A stretch of 8,268 bases of DNA from Acidobacteriaceae bacterium (GCA_030040395.1 JASHTU010000177.1:1-8268); one strand, 5' to 3'; counted from the first letter of the stretch, positions 1 to 6,638 are shown. Made by a program: numbers and translations. Notes: generated by a model not told the origin, from the sequence alone.

Positions 1-4
1 TTCC

Positions 5-1339
5 ATGTCCTATCAGATGGCAATCGATCAGCTTAACGCCATGGTGCCCGAGCTCTATACGCATGCCGGCCAACCACGGCGCAAGTTCTCGCTTGACCAG
101 GTACGGACGCTGTTGCACGCGTTGAACGAGCCCCAGATCCGATTCCGCTCAGTGCTTATTGCAGGAACCAATGGCAAAGGCTCGACGGCAGCGACGCTGT
201 CTTCGATCCTTACCGCTTCCGGAGTAAGAACGGGGCTCTACACGTCGCCTCATCTCGAACGAGTGAACGAACGCATTCGCGTGGATGGCGCCGAAATATC
301 CGATGACGACTTTGCCCGGCTCTATTTTCGCGTTCACGATGCTGCGCAACGGCTTGTGCTCGACGGAAGCCTGCCGCAGCTGCCCAGTTACTTTGAGATG
401 CTCACCGCGCTGGGATTCGACTACTTCGCCGAGAAAGAGATCGAGGTTGCGGTGTTGGAGGTGGGCATGGGCGGACGGCTGGATGCGACCAACGTGGTGG
501 AACCGCTGGTGTCCATCGTCACCGATATCTCGCTTGACCACATGGAGTGGCTAGGCCCGACAATCGCCGCTATTGCTCGAGAAAAGGCCGGGATTCTGCG
601 ACCCTCCGGCACAATGATTACGTTGCCGCAACATCCGCAAGCCAATCAGGTGCTTGGCGAGACGGCGGCGGAGCTAGGCGCGCGGGTGGTGAGTGCGGCG
701 CCGTATATGCCTGCGCCGGCAAGGGATCGGACCACGGAGGGGCATTGCGTGGAGGCGCTGGGCCAGCGGATTGACGTCAAGTCGCCGCTGAAGGGCGCGC
801 ACCAGCGTCGCAATGTAGCGCTCGCCATCGCCGCGGCCGTCGAGTTGGCTGAGCGTCATGGGTTTCCCGTGACCTGGGCGTCCATCGCCGAAGGCATTGG
901 CCGGACGTATTGGCCGGGCCGGCTGGAAGAAATGTCGCGCAACGGCGTGGATTGGATCTTAGATGTGGCGCACAACCCCGCCGGCGCGTGGGCGCTGCGC
1001 GCCGGGCTGCGCGGACTTCTCGGAGACCGGAAACCGAAGGTGATCATTTTCAGTTGCCTGCGCGACAAGCCGATTGCGGAAATGGCGCAGATTCTTTTCC
1101 CGCTTTTTGCGCGGGTGATCGTGACCCCGATCCATAGCGCGCGCGGAGCTGAAATTGGGGATTTACTGGCCGCTGCATGCGCTACGGGAGCCACCGCAGT
1201 GGCCGCCGACTCGGTCGAAGAGGCGCTGCGTTTGGCAGTAAAGGATGCGCAAGGAAGCGTGGCCGTGGTTTCGGGCTCGGTTTACCTGGTGGGGGAAGCG
1301 CGCACGCTGCTGATGGCCGCCAAAGGCGGCGCGGAATGA
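5..1339 (+). CDS. folC: Bifunctional dihydrofolate / folylpolyglutamate synthase (FolC)
   Basis: A cytosolic Mur-ligase-family enzyme that joins glutamate to dihydropteroate and/or extends the polyglutamate tail of folates, using ATP through an acyl-phosphate intermediate. The 444 residues carry the family motifs in order: P-loop GTNGKGST (54-61), TSPHL (80-84), LEVGMGGRLDATN (151-163), DISLDHMEWLG (174-184), EKAGI (193-197), the H..RN segment (266-270), WPGRLE (303-308), and the C-terminal-domain motif LDVAHNP (319-325). Length is normal for bacterial FolC. The start four bases into the window gives a family-typical N-terminus, but any ribosome binding site lies outside the window. The stop overlaps the next start (ATGA), implying translational coupling with the acyltransferase. 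Bacterial FolC is often bifunctional; whether this copy does both reactions cannot be read from sequence alone. Confidence 0.96.
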   Translation: MSYQMAIDQLNAMVPELYTHAGQPRRKFSLDQVRTLLHALNEPQIRFRSVLIAGTNGKGSTAATLSSILTASGVRTGLYTSPHLERVNERIRVDGAEISDDDFARLYFRVHDAAQRLVLDGSLPQLPSYFEMLTALGFDYFAEKEIEVAVLEVGMGGRLDATNVVEPLVSIVTDISLDHMEWLGPTIAAIAREKAGILRPSGTMITLPQHPQANQVLGETAAELGARVVSAAPYMPAPARDRTTEGHCVEALGQRIDVKSPLKGAHQRRNVALAIAAAVELAERHGFPVTWASIAEGIGRTYWPGRLEEMSRNGVDWILDVAHNPAGAWALRAGLRGLLGDRKPKVIIFSCLRDKPIAEMAQILFPLFARVIVTPIHSARGAEIGDLLAAACATGATAVAADSVEEALRLAVKDAQGSVAVVSGSVYLVGEARTLLMAAKGGAE

Positions 1340-2115
1340 GCCGACGGCCCGACCCTATGCCGCGTCTCTACCGATGGCGCAGCAATCTGATTCAAACCCC
1401 GGCGTTTATCGTGGCGACGGCGGTTTGCGGCTCAATCTCTCTGCTCATCTCGCCCCTCGACAAGAGCGGCCGCGCGCAGCACCGCATCGCGCGGTTATGG
1501 GCGCGGCTGTGCATCTGGATCTCGGGCTCGAAACTTATCATCCGCGGCGCGGAAAGCCTCCGACGGCATCCGGTGGCCGTCTACGCGTCGAACCACACTT
1601 CCTACATGGACACGCCCGTAATCTTTGCCTCGCTGCCGTTTCAGTTCCGCATCCTGGCCAAGAAGGAACTGTGGCCCATTGCATTCATCGGGTGGTATCT
1701 GCGGCGCTCCGGACAGATTCCCATTGACACCGTGAACACCCGCGCCACGGTTTCCAGCCTGGGCGTGGGCGTCAAGGCGCTGCGGGCAGGGATGCCTCTG
1801 TTCGTTTTTCCTGAGGGCGGTCGCACCCCGACCGGCCAACTGCAGACGTTTCTTTCCGGAGCGGCGTATCTCGCCATTCGCGCGCAGGTTCCACTGGTCC
1901 CGATTGCGTTAAGCGGGGTCTATGATCTATTACCCATTCATACCCGGCACTTTTTCCCGGGCGAACTTACGCTGACCGCGGGCAAGCCGATCGAAACCAA
2001 GGGCCTCACCATACGCCAGACGGATGCGGTGACCGCGCTATTGCGCGCGGCAATCGAAGAGATGGTGGCGCAATCGGCGCCGGCGGGCAAGGAAGCTTCC
2101 GCGGCTCTGCCATGA
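1336..2115 (+). CDS. plsC: 1-acyl-sn-glycerol-3-phosphate acyltransferase (PlsC family)
   Basis: A membrane-associated lysophosphatidate acyltransferase that acylates the sn-2 position to make phosphatidic acid, the precursor of membrane phospholipids. The 259-residue product has a hydrophobic N-terminal segment (about 20-40), then the acyltransferase block I NHTSYMD (86-92; catalytic H87 and D92 in H-x4-D), block III FPEGGRT (158-164, phosphate binding) and block IV VPIAL (188-192). The start is the ATG inside the folC stop (ATGA overlap); the frame is open further upstream but that part overlaps folC and encodes low-complexity Arg/Gly-rich sequence, so it is not coding. A second in-frame ATG at 1357 would remove seven residues. 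The family is assigned firmly; PlsC-like proteins sometimes acylate other lysolipids, so exact substrate is inferred. Confidence 0.9.
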   Translation: MSRRPDPMPRLYRWRSNLIQTPAFIVATAVCGSISLLISPLDKSGRAQHRIARLWARLCIWISGSKLIIRGAESLRRHPVAVYASNHTSYMDTPVIFASLPFQFRILAKKELWPIAFIGWYLRRSGQIPIDTVNTRATVSSLGVGVKALRAGMPLFVFPEGGRTPTGQLQTFLSGAAYLAIRAQVPLVPIALSGVYDLLPIHTRHFFPGELTLTAGKPIETKGLTIRQTDAVTALLRAAIEEMVAQSAPAGKEASAALP

Positions 2116-2145
2116 AATGGCTTGCGGTTCTTCGGTGGTTTGTTC

Positions 2146-2170
2146 CAAGCCTATGCACGGACAAGGCTTG
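2146..2170 (+). repeat. 7-bp perfect inverted repeat in the gap after plsC
   Basis: CAAGCCT (2146-2152) and AGGCTTG (2164-2170) can form a hairpin with an 11-base loop in the 85-base gap between plsC and the NIPSNAP gene. No T-run follows, so it is not a standard intrinsic terminator. It could weakly separate the two genes or protect mRNA ends, or be chance. Confidence 0.35.
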
Positions 2171-2189
2171 CCGGCAGTCAAACTTCAGC

Positions 2190-2193
2190 GGAG
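2190..2193 (+). promoter_or_regulatory. Ribosome binding site of the NIPSNAP gene
   Basis: GGAG sits seven bases before the ATG at 2201. It decides the start in favour of 2201 over the upstream in-frame ATG at 2117, which has no such site and would add 28 residues without family similarity. Confidence 0.65.
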
Positions 2194-2200
2194 TGAACCG

Positions 2201-2518
2201 ATGATCATCGAAATGCGCACCTACAAGCTTAAGCCGGGCGTGCGGGAGAAGTTTCTTGCCGTTTTCCGGGCCAAGTCCATGCCGGCGCACGACGAAATCG
2301 GCATGAAGATCCTCGGACCCTGGCCTTCCATCGAGGATCCCGATATCTTTTTCTTCATGCGTGGCTTTCCAGACCTTGAATCGCGAGAGCCGATGAAGGC
2401 AAAGTTCTACGAAGGCCAACTTTGGAAGCAGGAGCTGGAGAACGTTCTGATGCCAATGATCGAGAAGTACGACGTGGTCCTTGTAGACGATGCGGAAGGG
2501 TTGGTGCGCTGGGAATAG
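2201..2518 (+). CDS. NIPSNAP family protein
   Basis: A small 105-residue protein with the NIPSNAP pattern: MIIEMRTYKLKPG at the N-terminus (1-13), a central GMKILGPW (34-41), the hydrophobic strand IFFFMRGFPDLESRE (49-63), and the WKQELENVL helix (75-83). The family adopts a dimeric ferredoxin-like alpha/beta barrel fold; the bacterial members have no agreed biochemical role. The start at 2201 is backed by a GGAG site and by the conserved N-terminal strand. It lies 85 bases after plsC and 55 before the peptidase C26 gene, on the same strand, so co-transcription is possible. No signal peptide or membrane segment is seen. Family assignment is confident; function is unknown. Confidence 0.82.
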   Translation: MIIEMRTYKLKPGVREKFLAVFRAKSMPAHDEIGMKILGPWPSIEDPDIFFFMRGFPDLESREPMKAKFYEGQLWKQELENVLMPMIEKYDVVLVDDAEGLVRWE

Positions 2519-2573
2519 CAAGGATTCTTTTGCCGGGGCGCCGGGAAAGCGGCGGCATTACACTGAAGCTTCG

Positions 2574-3323
2574 ATGTCCATCCGAATCGCCATTCCTGAG
2601 CCTACGAGCATCGATCGGGAGTACAATCAGCGTTCGTTGCCGCCCTATGTTGCCGCGCTTGAGGCCGCCGGCGCGAGCGCCGTGGTGGCGGGCCTGGATG
2701 CGTCGCCGGAGGAGGTGGCGAAGCTTTTGTCAGGGGTTGAAGGAGTGCTGCTGCCTGGAAGCCGATACGATGTGGACCCACAAAGATATGGCGAAGATCC
2801 GATTCCAGAGTGTGGCGAGGCCGACCCCGGGCGTACCGCCGTGGACGAGTTGCTCTTACAAGAGGCCTTTGCCCTTCGCAAGCCTATTTTGGCCATTTGC
2901 CACGGCGCCCAAACCTTGAATGTTTGGCGCAGTGGCTCGTTGATCCAAGACCTGCGAACCAGGGTGAATCATCGCCCGGGACGCGATGTGGTGGAGGCCC
3001 ATCCGGTGCATGTTGCGCAGGGAACGAGGCTTAGCCACATTTTGCCGCCCGGCCTCATGCCCGAGACGCAGGTAAACTCGAGCCATCACCAGGCGATTCG
3101 CCTGCCGGGTGATAATTTGGTGGTCAGCGCCGTCTCGCCGGCGGACGGGGTGATCGAGGCGGTCGAGCTGGACACGCCGGGCCACTTCGTTCTAGCGGTG
3201 CAGTGGCATCCGGAGCGCACCTACGGGCAAAGCCCGCTTTCCCGAGCCATCTTCGCCGCGTTTGTCGACGCGGCGCGAACGTGGCAGCCGCCTTTGATCG
3301 GGAACCCGGCCGCGAAGGGATGA
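2574..3323 (+). CDS. Peptidase C26 / class-I glutamine amidotransferase-like gamma-glutamyl hydrolase
   Basis: A 249-residue cytosolic protein of the PuuD-like peptidase C26 family, which hydrolyses gamma-glutamyl amide bonds (for example gamma-glutamyl-GABA). Visible motifs: LLPGSRYDVDP (59-69) followed by YGE (72-74), nucleophile-elbow region AICHGAQTLNV (107-117) with Cys109 as likely nucleophile, SLIQDL (122-127), NSSHHQAI (168-175), and QWHPE (210-214) supplying the catalytic His212 and Glu214. The residue after Cys is His, where many family members have Arg. The start at 2574 removes 28 residues that would overlap the NIPSNAP gene; no strong Shine-Dalgarno is visible. The stop overlaps rsmG (ATGA). 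The family is clear; the substrate is not. Given folC upstream, folate polyglutamate is a tempting but unproven alternative, as eukaryotic gamma-glutamyl hydrolases belong to the same family. Confidence 0.85.
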   Translation: MSIRIAIPEPTSIDREYNQRSLPPYVAALEAAGASAVVAGLDASPEEVAKLLSGVEGVLLPGSRYDVDPQRYGEDPIPECGEADPGRTAVDELLLQEAFALRKPILAICHGAQTLNVWRSGSLIQDLRTRVNHRPGRDVVEAHPVHVAQGTRLSHILPPGLMPETQVNSSHHQAIRLPGDNLVVSAVSPADGVIEAVELDTPGHFVLAVQWHPERTYGQSPLSRAIFAAFVDAARTWQPPLIGNPAAKG

Positions 3324-3958
3324 ATTTGGCGGTGCGTACGACGGGCGAGCGCCTTAACCAGATGCTGACGGAGGCTGGACTGGAGCCGCTCGACTCCCCG
3401 CTCACTGGCCGCTTTGAAAGCTATCTTTCGCTCATTCTTCGTTGGAACGCGCGAATTAATCTGACGGCGGTTCGAGAGGAAGAGGGCATTCTTTTCCGTC
3501 ATTTTGTGGAGTCGATTGCCTGCGCCCGGGCTCTGCCCCGTGGGATTAACACGCTGCTCGACTTCGGCTCGGGCGCGGGTTTTCCGGGTATTCCCATTGC
3601 TCTCGGTCGCCCTGAGATCGCGGTAACGCTTGCCGAATCCCAATCGAAGAAGGCGGCATTCCTGCAGGAAGCCGTACGCGTTTTGGGGGTTTCGGCGCAA
3701 GTACATGCCGGGAGAGCAGAGAACGTGGACGCCTCCTTCGATTGTGTGGTTCTGAGGGCGGTCGACAAAATGCCGCAAGCGATCGGCGCGGCCGCGGCGC
3801 TCCTTGCGCCCGGCGGCTGGCTCGTGCTTATGACGACCGGCGCCGACCTGCGAAGGTTCATCGAGGCCGCGGGTTCCCGTTTTTCTTGGGAAGAGCCGCT
3901 CAGAGTAGCGGGCAGCGAGGACCGATTCCTCACCATGGGGCGGGAGATCAGTTCTTAA
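3320..3958 (+). CDS. rsmG: 16S rRNA (guanine527-N7)-methyltransferase RsmG (GidB)
   Basis: A SAM-dependent methyltransferase that makes m7G527 in the 530 loop of 16S rRNA; in several bacteria its loss gives low-level streptomycin resistance. The 212-residue protein, of normal length, shows the RsmG signatures: WNARINLTAVRE (42-53), HFVES (61-65, usually HFLDS), the SAM-binding loop DFGSGAGFPGIPIA (81-94), ESQSKKAAFL (106-115), GRAE (131-134), VVLRAV (143-148) and the late glycine turn APGG (163-166). The start at 3320 is the ATG overlapping the stop of the preceding gene, and matches family length; upstream extension to 3203 would only read the neighbour out of frame. It sits before parS-parA-parB, a common arrangement, but the usual mnmG (gidA) partner is replaced by the C26 hydrolase. 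Confidence 0.95.
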   Translation: MNLAVRTTGERLNQMLTEAGLEPLDSPLTGRFESYLSLILRWNARINLTAVREEEGILFRHFVESIACARALPRGINTLLDFGSGAGFPGIPIALGRPEIAVTLAESQSKKAAFLQEAVRVLGVSAQVHAGRAENVDASFDCVVLRAVDKMPQAIGAAAALLAPGGWLVLMTTGADLRRFIEAAGSRFSWEEPLRVAGSEDRFLTMGREISS

Positions 3959-3968
3959 GTTTGATCTC
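3944..3968 (+). repeat. Inverted repeat across the rsmG stop codon
   Basis: GAGATCA (3944-3950) and TGATCTC (3962-3968) form a perfect 7-bp stem with an 11-base loop that contains the rsmG stop. No T-run follows, so it is at best a weak or Rho-independent-like end signal. Confidence 0.35.
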
Positions 3969-4181
3969 GACGAGGGGAACAACAGTCACCAGGAGTCATG
4001 GCTGTCGCATGAACCGGCTGAGGCCGAGCTTCTTTCGCGTGCCGATACGCCTCTTCAATTGGAAGGCCCTTGGTCGGATGAGTTGCTTGGGGCGGGCGGC
4101 CGATTTATCGCTGGGCACAAAAGAGCCGCACATCCGCGTGCTGGGCGGGACGGACTTCTAACGGCAGCCCAGTCGATGCGT

Positions 4182-4226
4182 GCCCCTCAGTGAAGCAACG
4201 TCGGGGCGCTGATTGCTTCAAGGGGC
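4182..4226. repeat. Strong 13-bp hairpin with a 3-base bulge
   Basis: GCCCCT (4182-4187) pairs with AGGGGC (4221-4226), and after a CAG bulge TGAAGCA (4191-4197) pairs with TGCTTCA (4214-4220), leaving a 16-base loop. All 13 pairs are Watson-Crick. No T-run follows on the + strand, so it is not a standard terminator. It could be a structured leader, part of a small RNA, or a DNA-level element near parS. Confidence 0.55.
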
Positions 4227-4331
4227 CGACAAGCAGAGGGCGCGGCCCACGGGAAAAAAGCGGCTGGCGGAGCGGCCACGAGTTCCGCAAGGGGGAAACA
4301 TCCGCCTCTAGCGCTGCCCTCAAGCCTGATG

Positions 4332-4347
4332 TGTTCCACGTGGAACA
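4332..4347. promoter_or_regulatory. parS centromere site 1
   Basis: A perfect 16-bp palindrome TGTTCCACGTGGAACA that matches the conserved bacterial chromosomal parS pattern TGTTNCACGTGNAACA. ParB binds such sites through its helix-turn-helix and then spreads on flanking DNA as a CTP-bound clamp. Its position 312 bases before parA, with parB next, makes the call secure. Confidence 0.93.
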
Positions 4348-4379
4348 TCAGCGTGTTTGTTTAATGTCGCAAGGCCATA

Positions 4380-4395
4380 TGTTCCACGTGGAACA
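4380..4395. promoter_or_regulatory. parS centromere site 2
   Basis: A second identical palindrome TGTTCCACGTGGAACA, 48 bp from the first measured start to start (32 bp between them). The flanks differ (CATA before, AGGT after), so this is two functional sites rather than a longer duplication. It lies 263 bases before the parA start. Confidence 0.93.
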
Positions 4396-4412
4396 AGGTC
4401 TCTTAGAATTGC

Positions 4413-4443
4413 TTCTCGCAGCGGGAAAAAACCGCTCGAAGAG
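4413..4443. repeat. Imperfect A-loop hairpin after parS2
   Basis: AGCGG (4420-4424) pairs with CCGCT (4432-4436) around the loop GAAAAAA. The stem extends outwards with one unpaired C (4419) and one unpaired A (4440) to about 11 pairs including one G-T. It has no following T-run. Role unknown. Confidence 0.4.
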
Positions 4444-4582
4444 CCCCTCGATTTGTGCCTGATTCTGACGGCTTTTCCACCGCGCGGCATTTTGGCCTGG
4501 TGGCGAGCGCCCCATTTCACCCGCGATCGAACCTTTTTGGCTTCAGTTGTTTGCCGGAAGCAGGTCGTCGCCCTCCAACGCG

Positions 4583-4611
4583 CTTTCCACAGCTCCAGCG
4601 AGTTCTCCACA
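4583..4611 (+). repeat. Tandem DnaA-box-like repeats before parA
   Basis: CTTTCCACA (4583-4591) and TTCTCCACA (4603-4611) are in the same orientation 20 bp apart, about two helical turns, and both continue with GC. Against the DnaA box TTATCCACA they have two and one mismatches. A weaker TTTTCCACC lies at 4473-4481. They may be DnaA contacts or chance; no AT-rich element accompanies them. Confidence 0.3.
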
Positions 4612-4658
4612 GCGCAACTTCAAGCACGCGAAAGCCCCTCCCGGTACTCTAGAAATCC

Positions 4659-5504
4659 ATGGGGAAGATTCTTGGCGTGGTCAATCAAAAGGGCGGAGTC
4701 GGCAAGACAACGACAGCCATCAACCTCTCCGCCTGCCTCGCCATCGAGGGACTCAAAATCCTTCTCGCCGACTGCGATCCCCAAGCCAATGCCTCTTCAG
4801 GCCTTGGCTTGCAGCGCGATGACAACCGTCACTCGGTGTATGACGCGTTGGTGGGCGACTCCCCGGCTGAACAGGCGATTCTCCCCACGGAAATCGAGTG
4901 TCTCTGGCTTTTGCCGGGCTCAAAGAATCTCACCGGGGCCAACATTGAGCTGGCAGGCGCTCCCGATCGCGCTGTGCGCCTTCGTCGCGCCCTTGAGCCG
5001 ATCCAGGAAAACTTCGATCTCATCGTTCTCGACTGTCCGCCCGCCCTCGACCTGCTTACCCTGAACGTCCTTGTCGCGGCCGAGATCTTGATCGTTCCCA
5101 TGCAGGCGGAATACTTTGCCCTGGAGGGGGTTTCCGAGCTGATCTCTACTCTCGAGCGCGTGCGCTCGGTATTTAACCCCGAACTCACGATCGAAGGCGT
5201 TCTTTTGACCATGTACGACGATCGCACCAATCTTGCTCAGCAGGTGACAGACACACTCCGCGAGTATTTCCGTGAACGGCTCTACCGAACCGTGATTCCG
5301 CGCAACATTCGGTTGGCTGAGGCTCCGAGCCACGGCAAGCCGGTAGCGCTCTATGACCCCCGGTCCCGCGGCACGGAAGCCTATTTCGAGCTCGCGGGAG
5401 AGTTCTTGGCGCGCAACCAAATGGAGCGCCTTCGCCAGGGCCAGCGTAAGGTCGCAAGGCCCACCCGCCCCGAACCCAGGGTTAGATTCTGGCCTTACTC
5501 TTAA
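4659..5504 (+). CDS. parA: Chromosome partitioning ATPase ParA (Soj)
   Basis: A Walker-type ATPase that dimerises on ATP, coats the nucleoid and is released by ParB, giving directional movement of parS DNA. The 281 residues show the deviant Walker A KGGVGKTT (11-18, signature Lys11 and catalytic Lys16), the A' box DCDPQAN (38-44), Walker B LIVLDCPP (121-128), and TMYDDRTNL (184-192). The IPRNIRLAEAPSHGKP segment (213-228) is the Soj-type region with nucleoid-binding basic residues. There is no N-terminal helix-turn-helix, so this is a chromosomal-type ParA that starts directly at the ATPase fold, not a plasmid-type autorepressor. The C-terminal tail (about 258-281) is rich in Arg and Pro and looks variable. 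No good Shine-Dalgarno precedes the ATG, so translation may use a weak site or a short leader. Confidence 0.95.
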   Translation: MGKILGVVNQKGGVGKTTTAINLSACLAIEGLKILLADCDPQANASSGLGLQRDDNRHSVYDALVGDSPAEQAILPTEIECLWLLPGSKNLTGANIELAGAPDRAVRLRRALEPIQENFDLIVLDCPPALDLLTLNVLVAAEILIVPMQAEYFALEGVSELISTLERVRSVFNPELTIEGVLLTMYDDRTNLAQQVTDTLREYFRERLYRTVIPRNIRLAEAPSHGKPVALYDPRSRGTEAYFELAGEFLARNQMERLRQGQRKVARPTRPEPRVRFWPYS

Positions 5505-5571
5505 TCCGGCGAAACGTGCCTTGCCGGCCGTCCGATCCGGCACCGCAGACAGCAGTCATTATCGCAAGTTT

Positions 5572-5590
5572 CCCGGCTGTTTCGGCCGGG
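5572..5590 (+). repeat. Hairpin in the parA-parB gap
   Basis: CCCGGC (5572-5577) and GCCGGG (5585-5590) form a 6-bp GC stem with loop TGTTTCG. It ends directly before the purine-rich ribosome binding region of parB. The 110-base gap also contains GCCGG (5523-5527) and CCGGC (5537-5541), which could form an alternative structure. It may tune parB translation relative to parA. Confidence 0.45.
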
Positions 5591-5594
5591 ATGA

Positions 5595-5604
5595 GGGAGA
5601 AGGA
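5595..5604 (+). promoter_or_regulatory. Ribosome binding region of parB
   Basis: A purine-rich run GGGAGAAGGA precedes the ATG at 5615; AGGA at 5601-5604 leaves a 10-base spacer. It supports 5615 over the in-frame ATGs at 5516 and 5591. Confidence 0.6.
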
Positions 5605-5614
5605 AATCAAACTT

Positions 5615-6505
5615 ATGAATACGGCTCCAGTAGAATCAAAACGCCGCGCCTTAGGTAAAGGGTTGGATTCCCTTCTCCCCCGCTCCGTCGCTCCCTCTTC
5701 CGAAGCGGAGGGCGGCCGCCCCCGGGAGATTCCCCTCGAGCACATCGATCCCAACCCGTTCCAGACCCGCTCCCATGTCAACGAGGAACAGTTGGCCGAG
5801 CTCGCGGCATCGATTACCGCCAATGGCGTCGTGCAGCCCGTGCTGGTGCGCCCACTGACGAATGGCCGGTTCCAGCTGATCGCAGGCGAGCGGCGCTGGC
5901 TCGCTTCGAAGATCGCGGGCAAGACGACGATTCCGGCCATCCTGCGCCAAGTCTCCGACGAGCAGGCAATGGAGATCACGATTGTCGAGAATCTTCAGCG
6001 CGCCGACCTCAACCCCATGGAGCAGGCTCGCGCTTTCGAGCGGCTAGCCCGTGATTTCCATATGACCCAGGAGCAAATGGCCCATCGAACCGGAAAGGAC
6101 CGCGCTACGGTGGCCAATTTTCTTCGTCTGCTTCGATTGCCGGCTCCCGTGCAGGCCCGCGTCGAATCCGGGGAGCTCAGCTTCGGCCACGCGCGCGCCC
6201 TTTTGGCGTTCGAGCATGCCGAGGAGATGGAAAAAGCGGCGCAGCGGATCGCTGCGCTTTCGCTTTCTGTTCGCCAAACTGAGAGCTACGTGCAGGGCCG
6301 GATCCACCCGGAAGAAACCGCCCCCAAAAAGACCAAACCCGCACCGCCGGTCGATCCCAACGTTCGTGACGCCCAGGAGCGCCTGCAGCGCGCGTTAGGG
6401 CTCAAAGTCTCGATTGAGGATCGCGGCGGCCACGGTAAAGTCATTATCGAATATGCCCGTCTCGAGGACTTCGACACGCTGATGGACCAGTTGGCGGGAG
6501 CGTAA
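5615..6505 (+). CDS. parB: Chromosome partitioning protein ParB (Spo0J), CTP-dependent parS-binding clamp
   Basis: ParB binds parS, hydrolyses CTP to close as a sliding clamp, and stimulates ParA. The 296 residues start with the ParA-contacting peptide KRRALGKGLDSLL (9-21). The ParB/Srx CTP-binding domain follows, with IDPNPFQTR (44-52), GVVQPVLVRP (71-80), AGERRW (90-95) and ENLQRADLNPMEQA (125-138). A helix-turn-helix TQEQMAHRTGKDRATVANFL (151-170) reads parS, followed by LSFGHARALL (188-197). The C-terminal dimerisation domain is about 248-296, after a Pro/Lys-rich linker (231-247). The start at 5615 gives the usual ParB N-terminus. It lies 110 bases after parA with a hairpin between. The two parS sites upstream of parA are its expected targets. 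Confidence 0.95.
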   Translation: MNTAPVESKRRALGKGLDSLLPRSVAPSSEAEGGRPREIPLEHIDPNPFQTRSHVNEEQLAELAASITANGVVQPVLVRPLTNGRFQLIAGERRWLASKIAGKTTIPAILRQVSDEQAMEITIVENLQRADLNPMEQARAFERLARDFHMTQEQMAHRTGKDRATVANFLRLLRLPAPVQARVESGELSFGHARALLAFEHAEEMEKAAQRIAALSLSVRQTESYVQGRIHPEETAPKKTKPAPPVDPNVRDAQERLQRALGLKVSIEDRGGHGKVIIEYARLEDFDTLMDQLAGA

Positions 6506-6526
6506 CCCGCGCCGAAGAAATTACTA

Positions 6527-6636
6527 CAGTTCAGAGTTGTTCCTATATTCCGGAGCCGCTGGAGGGAAGTGGTTTTTTTCCCTGAAAAAGGTGCACCCTG
6601 CACGATCTCGAAAAGGGCACATGAACTCTGGAACTG
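6527..6636. repeat. Inverted repeat framing the gap between convergent parB and the RraA-like gene
   Basis: CAGTTCAGAGTT (6527-6538) pairs with AACTCT (6624-6629) plus GAACTG (6631-6636): 12 pairs with a single G (6630) bulged. The arms enclose most of the 133-base gap between the two converging genes. Inside lie a T7 run (6573-6579) and the near-palindrome GTGCACCCTGCAC. No classical stem-plus-T terminator is seen, so this may serve as a bidirectional end structure or be a decayed repeat. Confidence 0.35.
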
Positions 6637-6638
6637 CT

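Larger units (their letters stand above)
3959..4658. other. 700-base non-coding region between rsmG and parA
   Basis: No credible gene is seen on either strand. The open frames here are either extensions of frames that shadow rsmG, or frames that run through the parS sites and produce meaningless FHVEH or VPRGT peptides. The region holds two parS sites, a strong bulged hairpin, an A-loop hairpin and two TCCACAGC repeats near parA. It must also hold the parA promoter, but I cannot pick a convincing -35/-10 pair; TACTCT at 4645-4650 is a possible -10 with no good -35. No clear AT-rich unwinding element is visible. Confidence 0.75.

Noticed and set aside
1177..1335. Upstream extension of the acyltransferase start
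   Set aside because: It overlaps folC out of frame and encodes Arg/Gly-rich sequence; the ATGA-overlap start at 1336 gives a normal family N-terminus.
3221..3982. Minus-strand open frame of 253 codons opposite rsmG
   Set aside because: It lies almost entirely antisense to the well-supported rsmG and the end of the C26 gene; composition is typical of a GC-rich shadow frame.
3998..4012. Five-codon mini frame (MAVA) after an AGGAG sequence
   Set aside because: Too short to support as a leader peptide, with no attenuator or downstream gene it could control.
3742..4161. + strand open frame of 139 codons, including a tail that could start at 4009
   Set aside because: The first half shadows rsmG in another frame and the rest lacks any recognisable pattern.
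4190..4462. + strand open frame of 90 codons containing FHVEH and FHVEQ, and other frames with VPRGT
   Set aside because: These peptides are simply the translation of the two parS palindromes in different frames; no family pattern or ribosome binding site supports a gene.
6549..6579. Weak stem TCCGG/CTGGA followed by a T7 run after parB
   Set aside because: The stem is five pairs with a G-T and the T-run begins nine bases after it, so it does not meet the form of an intrinsic terminator.
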